Shown here piece by piece: positions 54,222 through 64,000 of a stretch of 64,000 bases of DNA. This DNA is from Schistocerca nitens (taxonomy: Eukaryota; Arthropoda; Insecta; Orthoptera; Acrididae), in contig NC_064622.1 of the NCBI RefSeq assembly GCF_023898315.1, positions 175,914,178-175,978,177 on the forward strand, written 5' to 3'. The position numbers and the translations under genes are program-made. Every line of letters starts with the position of its first letter. Position 1 is the first letter of the stretch. The notes below the pieces were generated by a model. That model worked only from the letters and a program-made list of their open reading frames with translations. It was not told where the DNA came from and searched no databases.

Positions 54222-57200
54222 AAAGAATAATTAAAACTAATGTTTAGAAGAGAGATATAGTAGCTAACGATAGACATTTCTGACTGAGGCAAAAAGAAAT
54301 TGACATAATCAAAGATTAAAAGTAATAGTAAAAAGTAGACAGAGCGAGGAAATAGGCGCACTGTGATTCGATGGACTTTTCAGAAAGTGCTGACCTAGCA
54401 AAATGTGCCATGTGCACAGGATTTTCTCTCACCTCACTGGGAGACATGATAAAAGTCACAGCGAACGGAGACTTTGCGGCTTTGACTCATATAAGCTTAA
54501 TGCAATAACGAAGTTGGCGTCGTACGTCTTCTTGGCAATTGATAGCGACGCTGAAACGAGTTTCTACCAACAAAAATTGAAACACATTGATGTTTCTGTT
54601 ACAATTATGATACTTCTTGAATTACTGGTAGAGTTATTTACATATACTGTCCAAAGAGCGCTAGAGAGATAAACAGGTGGATTATATTTCTGATGTGCGT
54701 TCACTGAAAGCAAATTGTTTTTATAAGACAGAGTAGCAGTGTAGTCGAATGCCACAGAGACCGTAAGCGACATACATACATCGGGTGTACAATATTATTT
54801 TGTACGGGGGTACTTGGAATGTATTGTCAATGCCTAGAGGCTCTATGAGTGGACTACGCATGAATTCTATAACGATTCTCTATTTCGCCTGACAGTGAGT
54901 CTATTTATTTGAAAACGATACCCACCAGAACGACTAAAGTAAGCACTGCCGTGTATGCTCGCAGTCGTTCTAGTTACTATCGTACTTACGTGCAAGTATT
55001 TGACTTTCGTGTGGGAGAAAATTTGTATTCCCATGTAAAACTAAATGATTTTCAATATGGTGACATACACGTATTCGATGTACGCCCGCATCTGAAAATG
55101 GCCAAGGACCTAAACTGGTTAGTAATGAAAATAAGTGATGAAGCCATGTATATTCAGTTAGTTTCAATAAATTAATCTATGATGGACCAAATGGTTTTGG
55201 CTTTGAATAAATTGATATGAATTGTAATGTACCGACCTAGCTCCGCAAGGATATATCTCAAGTACCGACACGATTAGCAATGGTATTACGATAGAAGAAT
55301 TGTTCTACGGAAGTTGATGCGAGGAAGACGAATCAGACTATTTCGATACATGGAACACCTTCTCTAGAATTGTGACAAGAATTCTATTCTTTATAAAGAT
55401 GAATGAACTAATTGCATACCCTATCTTAGCATTCGAACCGAGAAAACGAAATAGAACGTAGCAATTATTAGATGAATCTCTTGTGTGGATTTCAATAAGG
55501 CGACAGTAACGGCATAGTTCGCAAACAACGCAAAACTCACCGACGATCAATGTCTGTAACTAAGCAAAATTTTGAGGTGCTGTTCTTACTGGAATTTAAC
55601 TGAAGGACTTTCGGCGTTCTGCCGTAGTTAGCTTCTTGCCTTCCTAAAATTCCTGAGCGTCGAGCCCGTCTGCGACACAAAAATGGGAGGCCGGGAATTT
55701 ATGGCTCTCTCTCGGAAGACGCTAGAGAGTGCAGCAAGTTTTTGCCATTTACGGTAATCGTTAAAGGTTTCCTTATAGGCGCAGTCAAAGTCGGTCGGCC
55801 ACTGAAGACTCCTTAGATCACTGTTGCTAGAGAGGAGGATATCTTTCATCCGTAATTATGCTGGTCCTAGGGCAAACACAAAACTTATTGGCCACACATA
55901 AAGATAGTTTCGACAAGATTAAATTTTGTTTCTTTTATGTTGACTTATTTTGTGCAATAACTTAAGCGCATTTCATAAGGGCAGTAGTTTTTATACGACT
56001 TTTTGAGTAGTTGTGTGTTTTTCATACAATTGGATAAACTGGGCTACAGTGCAGATAAAAAACTTCCGGACTGTTTATCGGCTATGATAAACCACCAGAA
56101 GCTTTCAGCGGTAAAAACTCGTCTGATGAATTTAATGTGGACATATTTCTCGGGGAATGTTATCGAAATGAAAAAGTCACACAATTTCAAATGAAAATAA
56201 CTGAGAAAACGCATAATATGGTACTGGAAGATAGGTTGTAACTGATAACTGGAGCGCTCTTCAATTGAACTTTCCCTTAAACCCGCACCACCATTCGTTG
56301 TCAACATCTGGTACTGAATATAGTCAAAACCCTACTCGGCATGAAGTATAGTCACCGTAGAATATCTGATTCACGGGGCCACACAGCAATAACCAGCCCT
56401 AATTACATCACCAAAAAACGAATAATCTTATACAAAAAATAGCAAGCCATAATTACAAATTCACAGAAATGAAAATATCTGTTGTGTGACACATTTTTTG
56501 AACCAAGGGCAAGTTCAGCAAAATAAAAACACGCAAACTAGATCTCTTGGGTGGGCCCAAACAAAGCTGTTACTAATTGAGCATGCATGAAAATTTAAAA
56601 CTTAGTAGGCAGAACTTTCTTTAAAGAATCACCAACAGCATGAACTCTTGAAATACGTATCATTATTTTATTTCTGTTGATCAGTCCCAACGAGGACATA
56701 AGTGATTAAGGCTTGGTACTCGCAAAAATCTAGAGATGACACGGGAATTAAGCATTAATCCTCGGGACTTCGACAAAGTTTGTGAGCAGGTAAATTACGG
56801 ATTCACCTGCTGCATTTGTAGTTATGCGCATCAGGATCAGGGTGAAAAACATGTTTAAACATTTCGGTTCAAAGAAAACTGTGACAGCAACAGTTAAGGA
56901 AAACAACTTTAATGAACAGTTAGTGTTATCCTCAACGGTGCTTGATCAAACAAAACACTTAACTTGATTGATGTGTCCTACCTTGAACCCGAAACAGTCA
57001 TTATAGTACCCGTCCTTCCAATATTAAATAGTCACTCACAGTTACTTCTCTCTCTACTATTCGTTCATAACAAAAAGCCAACAGGAAAAAACGTCACTCT
57101 AGTGGCCTCGCCTGCTGTAATCGTTCTATTAATAATTGCTTTTTAGCTCAGACGACATCACAATTACTACTGTCTCAAGGCAAACATAAAACAATGGCTA

Positions 57201-57800
57201 CTGGCATCCGTTCCCCACCAGCGATCGCTCTTCGACGGGTATTGATCTAGGGGTATAGACGTAGCGCACAATAGTTGACATTGTCATTCCGATTCTAGGT
57301 AAATAAATTTGTATGAGATAACCGACTCCACAAGCATATTACAAGAATCAGTGCTACCGATTCAGAAGAAAGAATAAACTATCAGAATGTTTACTGTATG
57401 GTGTTTGTTCAATAATGCCCAAACACAAGTGCGAAAATGATTTTCTCAGCAATATTTGGATCGATTTGCTACTGTGGAAATGAAACAGCAATTAAAGCAG
57501 TGAGCAGAATAAAGCGAAGTCGATTTCGTGTGTGAGAAAGGTTCACGAGTGTACTGATTTTCTTGGGAATGGTAAAATAATAAGCGGCAAATGCGCAATG
57601 CTTCTGAACCAACTGGATGAAAAACTCATGGGAAGAGCGCTAGGCTGTAAAATAACAGCAGTTCGTATTTCTGGCAATGTAATTGCTGACAAAGTTGTTT
57701 GGCGAAGATAAAGTTGAGGGATTTGATGTTCTCACTTATGCCAAAGTGTATAACGTTTCTAAATGTTTAGTACTTTTAAAAAGAATGTTGTTACTATACA
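54222..57800. other. 3.6 kb AT-rich DNA without recognisable elements
   Basis: The longest repeat-poor stretch of the window. The 88-residue frame at 54909-55175 is the longest ATG frame of the left part but shows no motif. I see no splice-bounded exon with confidence. It could be host intron or intergenic DNA, or transposons too old to read. Confidence 0.35.
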
Positions 57801-58778
57801 GGCCTAACTATTATAAACCCGTATATATTGTAAAATGAATGTATGAACGCATGCTTCTTTGTGTATGTATTTATGTTCCACATCTCCCTCTCAACCAATA
57901 AACTGATTTTAACCAAACTTGGTACACATATCCCTTATTATCATATAACAATCATTGTGGGATTAAGAACCACATACTGCCGAATCATGCATGATGTTTG
58001 TTTTACTTCTGTGCTACTAATTGTATTCACAATTAATTTCGAACATTGTATCCACGTATGCCTCTAAGTGCGCCTACGAAAGTGTAGCATGGTACCTCAT
58101 ATTGTTCAGGAAATATGACGTCATAAACACTGTAACGTGTGAAAAACTTCATCAAGTATTACGTTTAAATTTATAACTTTCTGCTGACTCCGTTCGCAAC
58201 GTATTTCGTTGACAGTATCTGCATATGCTGCTGAATGTATCTACACAAGTATCATTATATGACACACAGTTCAAAAAATATGACGTTATAAACGCTGAGA
58301 TACGAGAAAAAGATGCCGTGTCATGCATGAAGTTTTAATACATTTATTCTTTACTACTAAGACATTCTTACAGTCCCGTCAGCTTAAGGAAATCTCTGAC
58401 ATCTGGCAGCGCTTTTCACAGTTTTTAACCGTGAAGCGCAAAAGGCTGTAGACGGAAACGATACCCGTTTGTAGAGCAATGAAGAGGCGTTGCTGTAGAG
58501 ATGTTTACAAAATCGAGTTGTAGACATGCAAAGCAGTTGCCCCCAGCGTACAGAAACAGTCCGGGATCATGTTCTTTAATTCGGGTACTGTATTTATACG
58601 TTTTCATATTATGCATATTTCTTTGTACGACAATTTCATAGTTTAAAAGGTGTTTTCACGAATACATGGAAATAAAATTTTTTCGACATTTCTTTACAAA
58701 CACATTTAATTTTTTTATTCGTTTCTAATACAAAATTATCAAAATAAACAGATGGGCAACGCCGGTTTTGTCAGCTAA
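57800..58778 (+). mobile_element. Probable Helitron 3' part
   Basis: The right end GGGCAACGCCGGTTTTGTCAG|CTAA followed by T has the CTRR terminus and a decayed GC-rich hairpin just upstream, as in Helitrons. The text further left (AACCAATAAACTGATTTTAACC, CCAAACTTGGTACACATAT) looks like non-coding Helitron sequence. No Rep/helicase fragment was found, and the left border is arbitrary. Confidence 0.4.
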
Positions 58779-59898
58779 TGTAAAATTGCAAATGCACACA
58801 TCGAGGTGACTCCTAACTTTTCAGATTTTGTAGCACCGACATTGATTTGTTAACAAACTTTTAGTACATGCTGGACTTCTGACACTCTGTTCCCAAATTA
58901 CTAGTTTCAGTAACCGTGGATTATCTGTGGGTAATATTACATCAATGTACTTCATATAGTCCATAGTGGCAGTTTTTTTCTTTTTCTTTTGGGGAGTAAT
59001 AAATACAAAGCTGTTCCTCGACCTCTCATGAGTTTCTGTAGCCCCTTCGGGAGATGCTTCTTTGGGAGTATGAAGTACAGAACAAATTTTTAACGATGTT
59101 TCATCAGTTATGTAGAGTGCTGGTTTCTGGTTTGTCGCTGGTTTTGGCTGCCGCGAGAGCAAATGATTTGCTTGATCCTCCTCGGATCAAATTTCAGCAC
59201 CAGAGAAAGAGGTTTATCAGATAAATTCTATGAGAAAAGGCGGAAGTTGATATAGTAGCAAATGTACCGGGGTCCCGGATATCTTGAGATAAACTTCGAG
59301 TGTTGTAGAGAGTGTCTTCAGGAATAAATCGAGAACCGGAAACCGTGTTCGGAAACGTCATGCAACGACACTACAGACGATCGAAGTCATGGGCGCCGGC
59401 CTCTGCCTCTAGGCTTCCCCTTCGGTAGCAAACGTGACTTTTTACGCTGCCGAACTGTAGGCAGAACGTCTCGCAATACTGTTTGTTATTCAGTGACTGC
59501 GACTGATTGGAGCTAGCTGCTGCGTAAAAAGGTACTGTCTCCCACGAATTCGATGCTCTATTGTCTTGGTGGATGACGCTTTCAGACACTGGTTTCCATC
59601 TGCAATTTATTTTTCTCCGAGACGCTTCTAAAATCTCCAGTGCATTTCTGTACACAGGAGAAAAATAAACTGCAGATGGCAACCCGTATCCAAAACAGTC
59701 ATCCACCAAGACAACAGCTCATCGAATTTGTAGGAGACAAGATCTTTTTATGCAGCAGCTATCTGCATCTTCAGCGTTGTTGGATTATGTTTCCGGACAT
59801 GGGTTCCTATACTTGATTTGTTCTTCAAGATACCCTCTACATCTCGAAGTTCGTCGCAACATCCCTGGCACACCCTATAGACGTGGGCCATCGAGCTT
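58779..59898. other. Unassigned DNA with two minus-strand frames
   Basis: Minus-strand frames at 58821-59162 (113 codons) and 59371-59709 (112 codons) are longer than most chance frames in such AT-rich DNA, but I recognise no domain. They could be an old transposase or chance. Confidence 0.3.
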
Positions 59899-60090
59899 GT
59901 GTCCGGCCATACTGATTTAAGTTTTCTGTGATTTTCTTAAACTGCTTCAGGCAAATGCCAGGGTGGTTTCTTTGATGGGGCACAGCTGATTTCCTTCCCC
60001 ATCCTCTCCTAATCCGATGGGACCGATGACCTCGCTGTTTGGTCTGCCCCCCCTCCCTTCCAACCACCAAATCAATCAACCAACCAACTA
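59899..60090 (+). mobile_element. S6-family SINE, 5' truncated
   Basis: Starts at TCCGGCCATACTGATTTAAG, just after the B box, and runs through AAATGCCAGGGTGGTTTC to the CCAACCAACTAG end. It lacks the pol III promoter. Confidence 0.8.
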
Positions 60091-60258
60091 GATGACCGTG
60101 TTGTTGGTGCCTGAGAAGTTACGAGGCATATTCAGAAAGTAAGGTCCTATTAGGCGCGAAATAGAAACAACTGTGAAAATCCTATGGAACTTCGCGCAAA
60201 TGTGTTGGGCAGTGTCTTTAGTGTGCCTGTCGATTGCTTCACGTCACTCTATCAGTTC

Positions 60259-60609
60259 GCCGGCCGCCAGTCGCAGGTTAGAATCCTGCCTCGGGCGTGG
60301 ATGTGTGGCGGTAGGGTTCTCGCTTCCCACGCCCGGTTTCCCGGGTTCGATTCCCGGCGGGGACAGGGATTTTCTCTGCCTCGTGATGACTGGGTGTTGT
60401 GTGCTGTCCTTAGGTTAGTTAAAGTAGTTCTAAGTTCTACGGGACTGATGACCATAGATGTTAAGTCCCATAGTGCTCAGGGCTATTTGAACCATGGATG
60501 TGTGTGATGTACTTAGGTTAGTTAGGTTTAAGTAGTTCTAAGTTCTAGGGAACTGATGACCTCAGATGTTAAGTCCCACAGTGCTCAGAGCCATTTGAAC
60601 CATTTTTTT
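60259..60609 (+). mobile_element. S1-family SINE with head deletion, nested in mariner
   Basis: TCTATCAGTTC at 60248-60258 and 60610-60620 is a perfect 11 bp TSD. The head goes from GCCGGCCGCC directly to AGTCGCAGGTT, so the A box is deleted. It is further interrupted by a second SINE at 60308-60494. Confidence 0.93.
60308..60494 (+). mobile_element. S7 SINE: different tRNA head on an S1-type tail
   Basis: Head GCGGTAGGGTTCTCGCTTCC ... CCCGGGTTCGATTCCCGGC (Gly-like tRNA with a perfect B box), then a short linker, then the S1 tail (CCTTAGGTTAGTTAAAGTAG ... GTCCCATAGTGCTCAG). Flanked by TGGATGTGTG at 60298-60307 and 60495-60504, a perfect 10 bp TSD within the host SINE. Confidence 0.9.
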
Positions 60610-61094
60610 TCTATCAGTTCAGAGCGCATAGTCATCACGTATAAATGACGAAAACAACAGTGTCTCCCTCCAATTATGTGGATCTGGTGAGAGATTTCGC
60701 CTGAAGTTATGCAGCCCACATAAGATAAATGTCAAGCGTTCGTTTCTTCAAGACAATTTTCAGCCACATTCTGCAGGAGCAATGAAGACGCTCCTGCCAC
60801 GTTTTCGATGGAGAGTGTTTGACCACCAACAATACAGCCCTTAATTGGCTCCCTCCATTGTGCATCTCTGGTTACATGAACCGCTGGCTACGAAGACGCA
60901 CAGGCGACTGCTTTCTGTGACAAGGGCAATGGCAAGTTTTTACAACCCTACGACATATCTCTAAGTCGGAGCGGCGACTATGTAGAGAGGTAGCTGGAAG
61001 GTGTGGCTAACTGTTGTGAATAAAAGATTTTTGATTTTAACTGTGGTTTCCATTTCGCGGCCGATCGGACCTTACTTTCCGATCAGCTCTCGTA

Positions 61095-61486
61095 ATTACT
61101 TCAACAAAATGGTCTCTACATATGGGTACTATAGAGAGAAAGAGGGAACCAAATCTGTACATACAAATAATGACACCAAGCATTTGTTGTTTTTAAAGCA
61201 AAGGTTTTATCTCTGCCTAGTTTACAAATGTGTGGAAAAACACTCGTCTAGTATTATCTCTCATTTCGATGCTGTAGGATATTTAGAGTTAATAACAATA
61301 TTTAACACATTACAGCAGACATCAATATGGAGTAATGATCTACGATGGAACGGCAAGTGTGCACGCTAAGTAATTGAAACCAATGTTGGAAAAAGCAACG
61401 ACTAGTCACAATGATAAGGGAATTATCTTTGTCTAAAGCTTGCATATACAGAGTTAAGAGAGAAAAGAAACTGGTAACCATCGATG
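61095..61486. other. Unassigned DNA
   Basis: No feature recognised between the mariner element and the RTE 3' end. Confidence 0.3.
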
Positions 61487-64000
61487 ATGTTGTTGTTGTT
61501 GTTGTGGTCTTCAGTCCAGAGACTGGTTTGATGCAGCTCTCCACGCTACTCTATCCTGTGTAAGCCTCATCATCTCTGAGTAACTACTACCACACACATC
61601 CTTCTGAATCTGCTTAGTGTATTCATCCCTAGGCCTCCTACTACGATTTTTACCCTCCACGCTTCCCCCCCAATACTAAATTGGTGACCCCTTGATGCCT
61701 CAGAATGTGTCCTACCAACCGATCCCTTCTTCTAGTCAAATTGTGCCACAAATTCCTCTTGTCCCCAGTTCTATTCAGCACCTCCTCATTGGTTACGTGA
61801 TCTATTCATCTAGTCTTCACTTAAATCTATACTCGATATTAACAAATTTCTCTTCTTCAGAAACGTTTTCCTTGCCGTTGCCCGTCTACATTTTATGTCC
61901 TCTCTACTTCGGCCATCATCAGTTATTTTGCTGCCCACATAGCAGAACTCATCTCATTTCCGAATCTAATTCCCTCAGCATCACCTGATTTTATTCGACT
62001 ACATTCCATTATCCTCGTTTTGCTTTTGTTGATGTTGATCTTATATCCTCCTTTCAAGACACTGTCCATTCCGTTCAATTGCTCTTCCAGGTCCTTTGCT
62101 GTCTCTGACAGAATTACTTTGTCATCGGCAAACCTCAAAGTTTTTATTTCTTCTCCCTGGATTTTAATTCGTACTCCAAATTTTTCTGTTGTTTCCTTTA
62201 CTGCTTTCTCAATATACAGATGGAATAAGACCGGGGATAGGCTATAATCCTGTCTCACTCCTTTCTCAGTCACTGATTCCCTGTCGTGCCCCTCGACTCT
62301 TATAACATGTACAAATTGTAAATAGCTTTTCGCTCCCTGTATTTGACCACTACCACCTACAGAATTTGAAAGAGGGTATTCCAGTCAATATTGTCAAAAG
62401 CTTTCTCTAAGAGTACAAATGCTACAAACGTAGATTTTCCTTTCCTTTATCTATCTTCTAAGATAAGTCGTTGGGTCATTATTGCCTAACGTGTTCCAAT
62501 ATTTCTACGGAATCCAAACTGATCTCCCCCTAGGTCGTTTTCTACCTGTTTTTCCATTCGTCTGTAAAGTATCCGCTTTAGTATCTTGCAGTCGTGACTA
62601 ATCAAACCGATAGTTCAGTAATTTTCAGACCTGTCAACAGCTACTTTCTTTGAGATTGGAATTATTGTATTCTTCTTCAAGTCTGGGTTATTTCGCTTGT
62701 CTCATATATCTTTCTCACCAGATGGTAGAGTTTTGTCATGGCTGGCTCTCCCAAGTCCTAATGGAATGTCGTCTACTAGCTGGACCTTGTTTCGACTTAG
62801 ATCTTGCAGCGATCTGTCAAATTCTTCATTCAGTATCATGTCTCCCATCCCATCTTCATCTACGACCTCTTCCATTTCCATAGCATTGCTCTCAAGTACA
62901 TTGCTCTCATATAGGCCCTCTATATACTCGTTCCACTTATCAGCTTTCCCTTCTTTGCTTAGAACTGTCCTTTAAGCATCCCTGCTTAGCCATTTTGCAC
63001 TTTCTTTCGATCTCATTTTTAGACGTTTGTATTCCTTTTCGCCTGCTTCATTTACTGCATTTTTACATTTTCTTCTTTCATCGTTTATATTCAATATCTC
63101 TTCTGTTACCCAACGATTTCTACTATCCCTTGTCTTTTTACCTACTTGATCCTCTGCTGCCTTCACTATTTCATCTCTCAAAGCTACCCATTCTTCTTCT
63201 AGTATATTTCTCTTTCCCGTCCTTGTCAATAATTATCTAATGCTCCCTCTGAAACTCCCTACAACCTTTGGTTCTTTCAGTTTATCTAGGCCCCATCTCC
63301 ATAAATTCCCACAGTTTCTTCAGTTTTAATCTACAGTTCATAATCAATAAATTGTAGTCAGATTCCACATCTGCCCCTGGAAATGTCTTACAATTAAAAA
63401 CCTAGTTTCGAAATCTCTGTCTTACCATTATATAATCTACCTGAAATCTTGCAGTGTTTCCAGGCCTCTTCCACGTATAAAACCTTCATTTATGTTTCTT
63501 AAGCCAAGTGTTAGCTATGATTAAGTTATTCTCTGTGCAAACTTCTACCAGGCGGGATCCTCTTTCATTCCTTACCCCCATTCCATATTTACCTACTACT
63601 TTTCCTTCTCTTCCTTTTCCTAATATCGAATTCCAGTCCGCCGTGACTATTAAATTTTCGTCTCCCTTCACTACCTCAATAATTTCTTTTATGGTATCGT
63701 ACATATCTTCTATCTCTTCATCATCTTCGGAGCTAGCTGCACATAATCTTGTACTAATTTGGTAGGTGTGGGCTTCGTTGCTACAATAATGCGTTCACTT
63801 TGCTGTTTGTAGTAGCTTACCCGCATTCCTGTTTTCCTATTCATTATTAAACCTGCTCCTACATTACGCCTATTGGATTTTTGTATTTATAACCCTCTAT
63901 TCAACTGACCAGAAGTCTTGTTCCTCCTGCCACCGAACTTCACTAATTCCCACTATATCTAACTTTAACCCATCCATTTCCCTATTTAAATTTTCTAACC
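61487..64000 (-). pseudogene. RTE-type LINE, endonuclease and RT, running off the window
   Basis: The 3' end at about 61487 is (CAA)n on the coding strand with the same UTR as at 4471. The RT frame at 61923-62273 shows GVRQDYSLSPVLFHLYIE and FADDKVILSETAKDLEEQLN, nearly the same as the first copy. A deletion near 61820 and other breaks interrupt the rest. 62972-63229 is the endonuclease-RT linker (NRWVTEEILNINDERRK). 63486-63704 is part of the APE endonuclease (VTADWNSILGKGREGKVVGK, ENNLIIANTW). Its 5' part lies beyond the window. Confidence 0.85.

Larger units (their letters stand above)
60122..61092 (+). mobile_element. mariner-like element, internally deleted, with nested SINEs
   Basis: Left end TA|CGAGGCATATTCAGAAAGTA and right end TACTTTCCGATCAGCTCTCG|TA are inverted copies over about 50 bp (AAGTAAGGTCC, GGCGCGAAAT...GAAAC), with TA at 60120-60121 and 61093-61094. 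Right of the SINEs, QPHSAGAMKTLLPRFRW and VVNKRFLILTVVSISRPIGP are the second catalytic region and the 3' end of a mariner transposase. The N-terminal half is deleted. Confidence 0.85.

Noticed and set aside
54909..55175. 88-residue frame as a small gene
   Set aside because: No motif, no signal peptide, no start context or splice evidence; length is within chance for the region.
58821..59709. Two minus-strand frames as an old transposase
   Set aside because: I could not identify catalytic residues or ends; kept only as unassigned.

Overview
This window is eukaryotic nuclear DNA, almost certainly from an orthopteran insect; a locust or grasshopper of the Schistocerca type is my best guess. 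The grounds are an AT-rich background with no compact gene layout, a very high density of transposable elements, and one dominant tRNA-derived SINE family (about 17 copies) whose tail I associate with Orthoptera. No complete host gene can be supported. There is one candidate host exon (8965-9020). The only protein-coding gene that reads intact is a Tc1-type transposase at 32045-33067.

Layout. 1-6720: SINEs, then a 3.5 kb block bounded by about 170 bp inverted repeats; it holds a decayed Tc1-like transposase and an RTE-type LINE that itself carries a SINE. 7141-8345: mariner pseudogene. 8740-9030: non-repetitive DNA with the candidate exon. 9328-9815: hairpin-headed SINE with a second small SINE inside it. 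9822-11370: mariner-like element with long TIRs and a once-frameshifted transposase. 11400-16600: near full-length APE-type LINE with ORF1 and ORF2. 17410-19900: SINEs, two Tc1-like fragments and two mariner-type fragments. 21945-24830: CR1-like tail, Penelope-like element and RTE-type fragment.

25693-33222 is the most informative block. A 3,054 bp unit (truncated Tc1 + inverted Tc1 of another family + about 1 kb) occurs twice in tandem and is followed by a complete Tc1. Diagnostic substitutions show that the first part of unit 2 matches the complete Tc1 and the rest matches unit 1. That is the expected product of one unequal crossover between Tc1 copies, and the breakpoint can be placed within about 170 bp. 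The right-hand complete Tc1 sits inside a hAT-like element (31367-33781).

34160-64000: Tc1 remnants, CR1-like LINE pieces, a hAT-type element with a BED-finger remnant and an 8 bp TSD (37693-38971), an RTE-type LINE containing a composite inverted/tandem SINE (42253-44020), a decayed CR1-like LINE (44790-46645), a solo LTR (49144-49671), a foldback element inside a CR1 LINE (50639-51016), a probable Helitron end (58778), a mariner holding a SINE that holds another SINE (60122-61092), and an RTE-type LINE running off the right edge. Several kilobases, notably 54222-57800, show nothing I can recognise.

The genes do not form a pathway. The window records layered transposition, and target-site duplications fix the order of insertion at many points. 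Coordinates, repeat matches and percent identities were worked out by eye.
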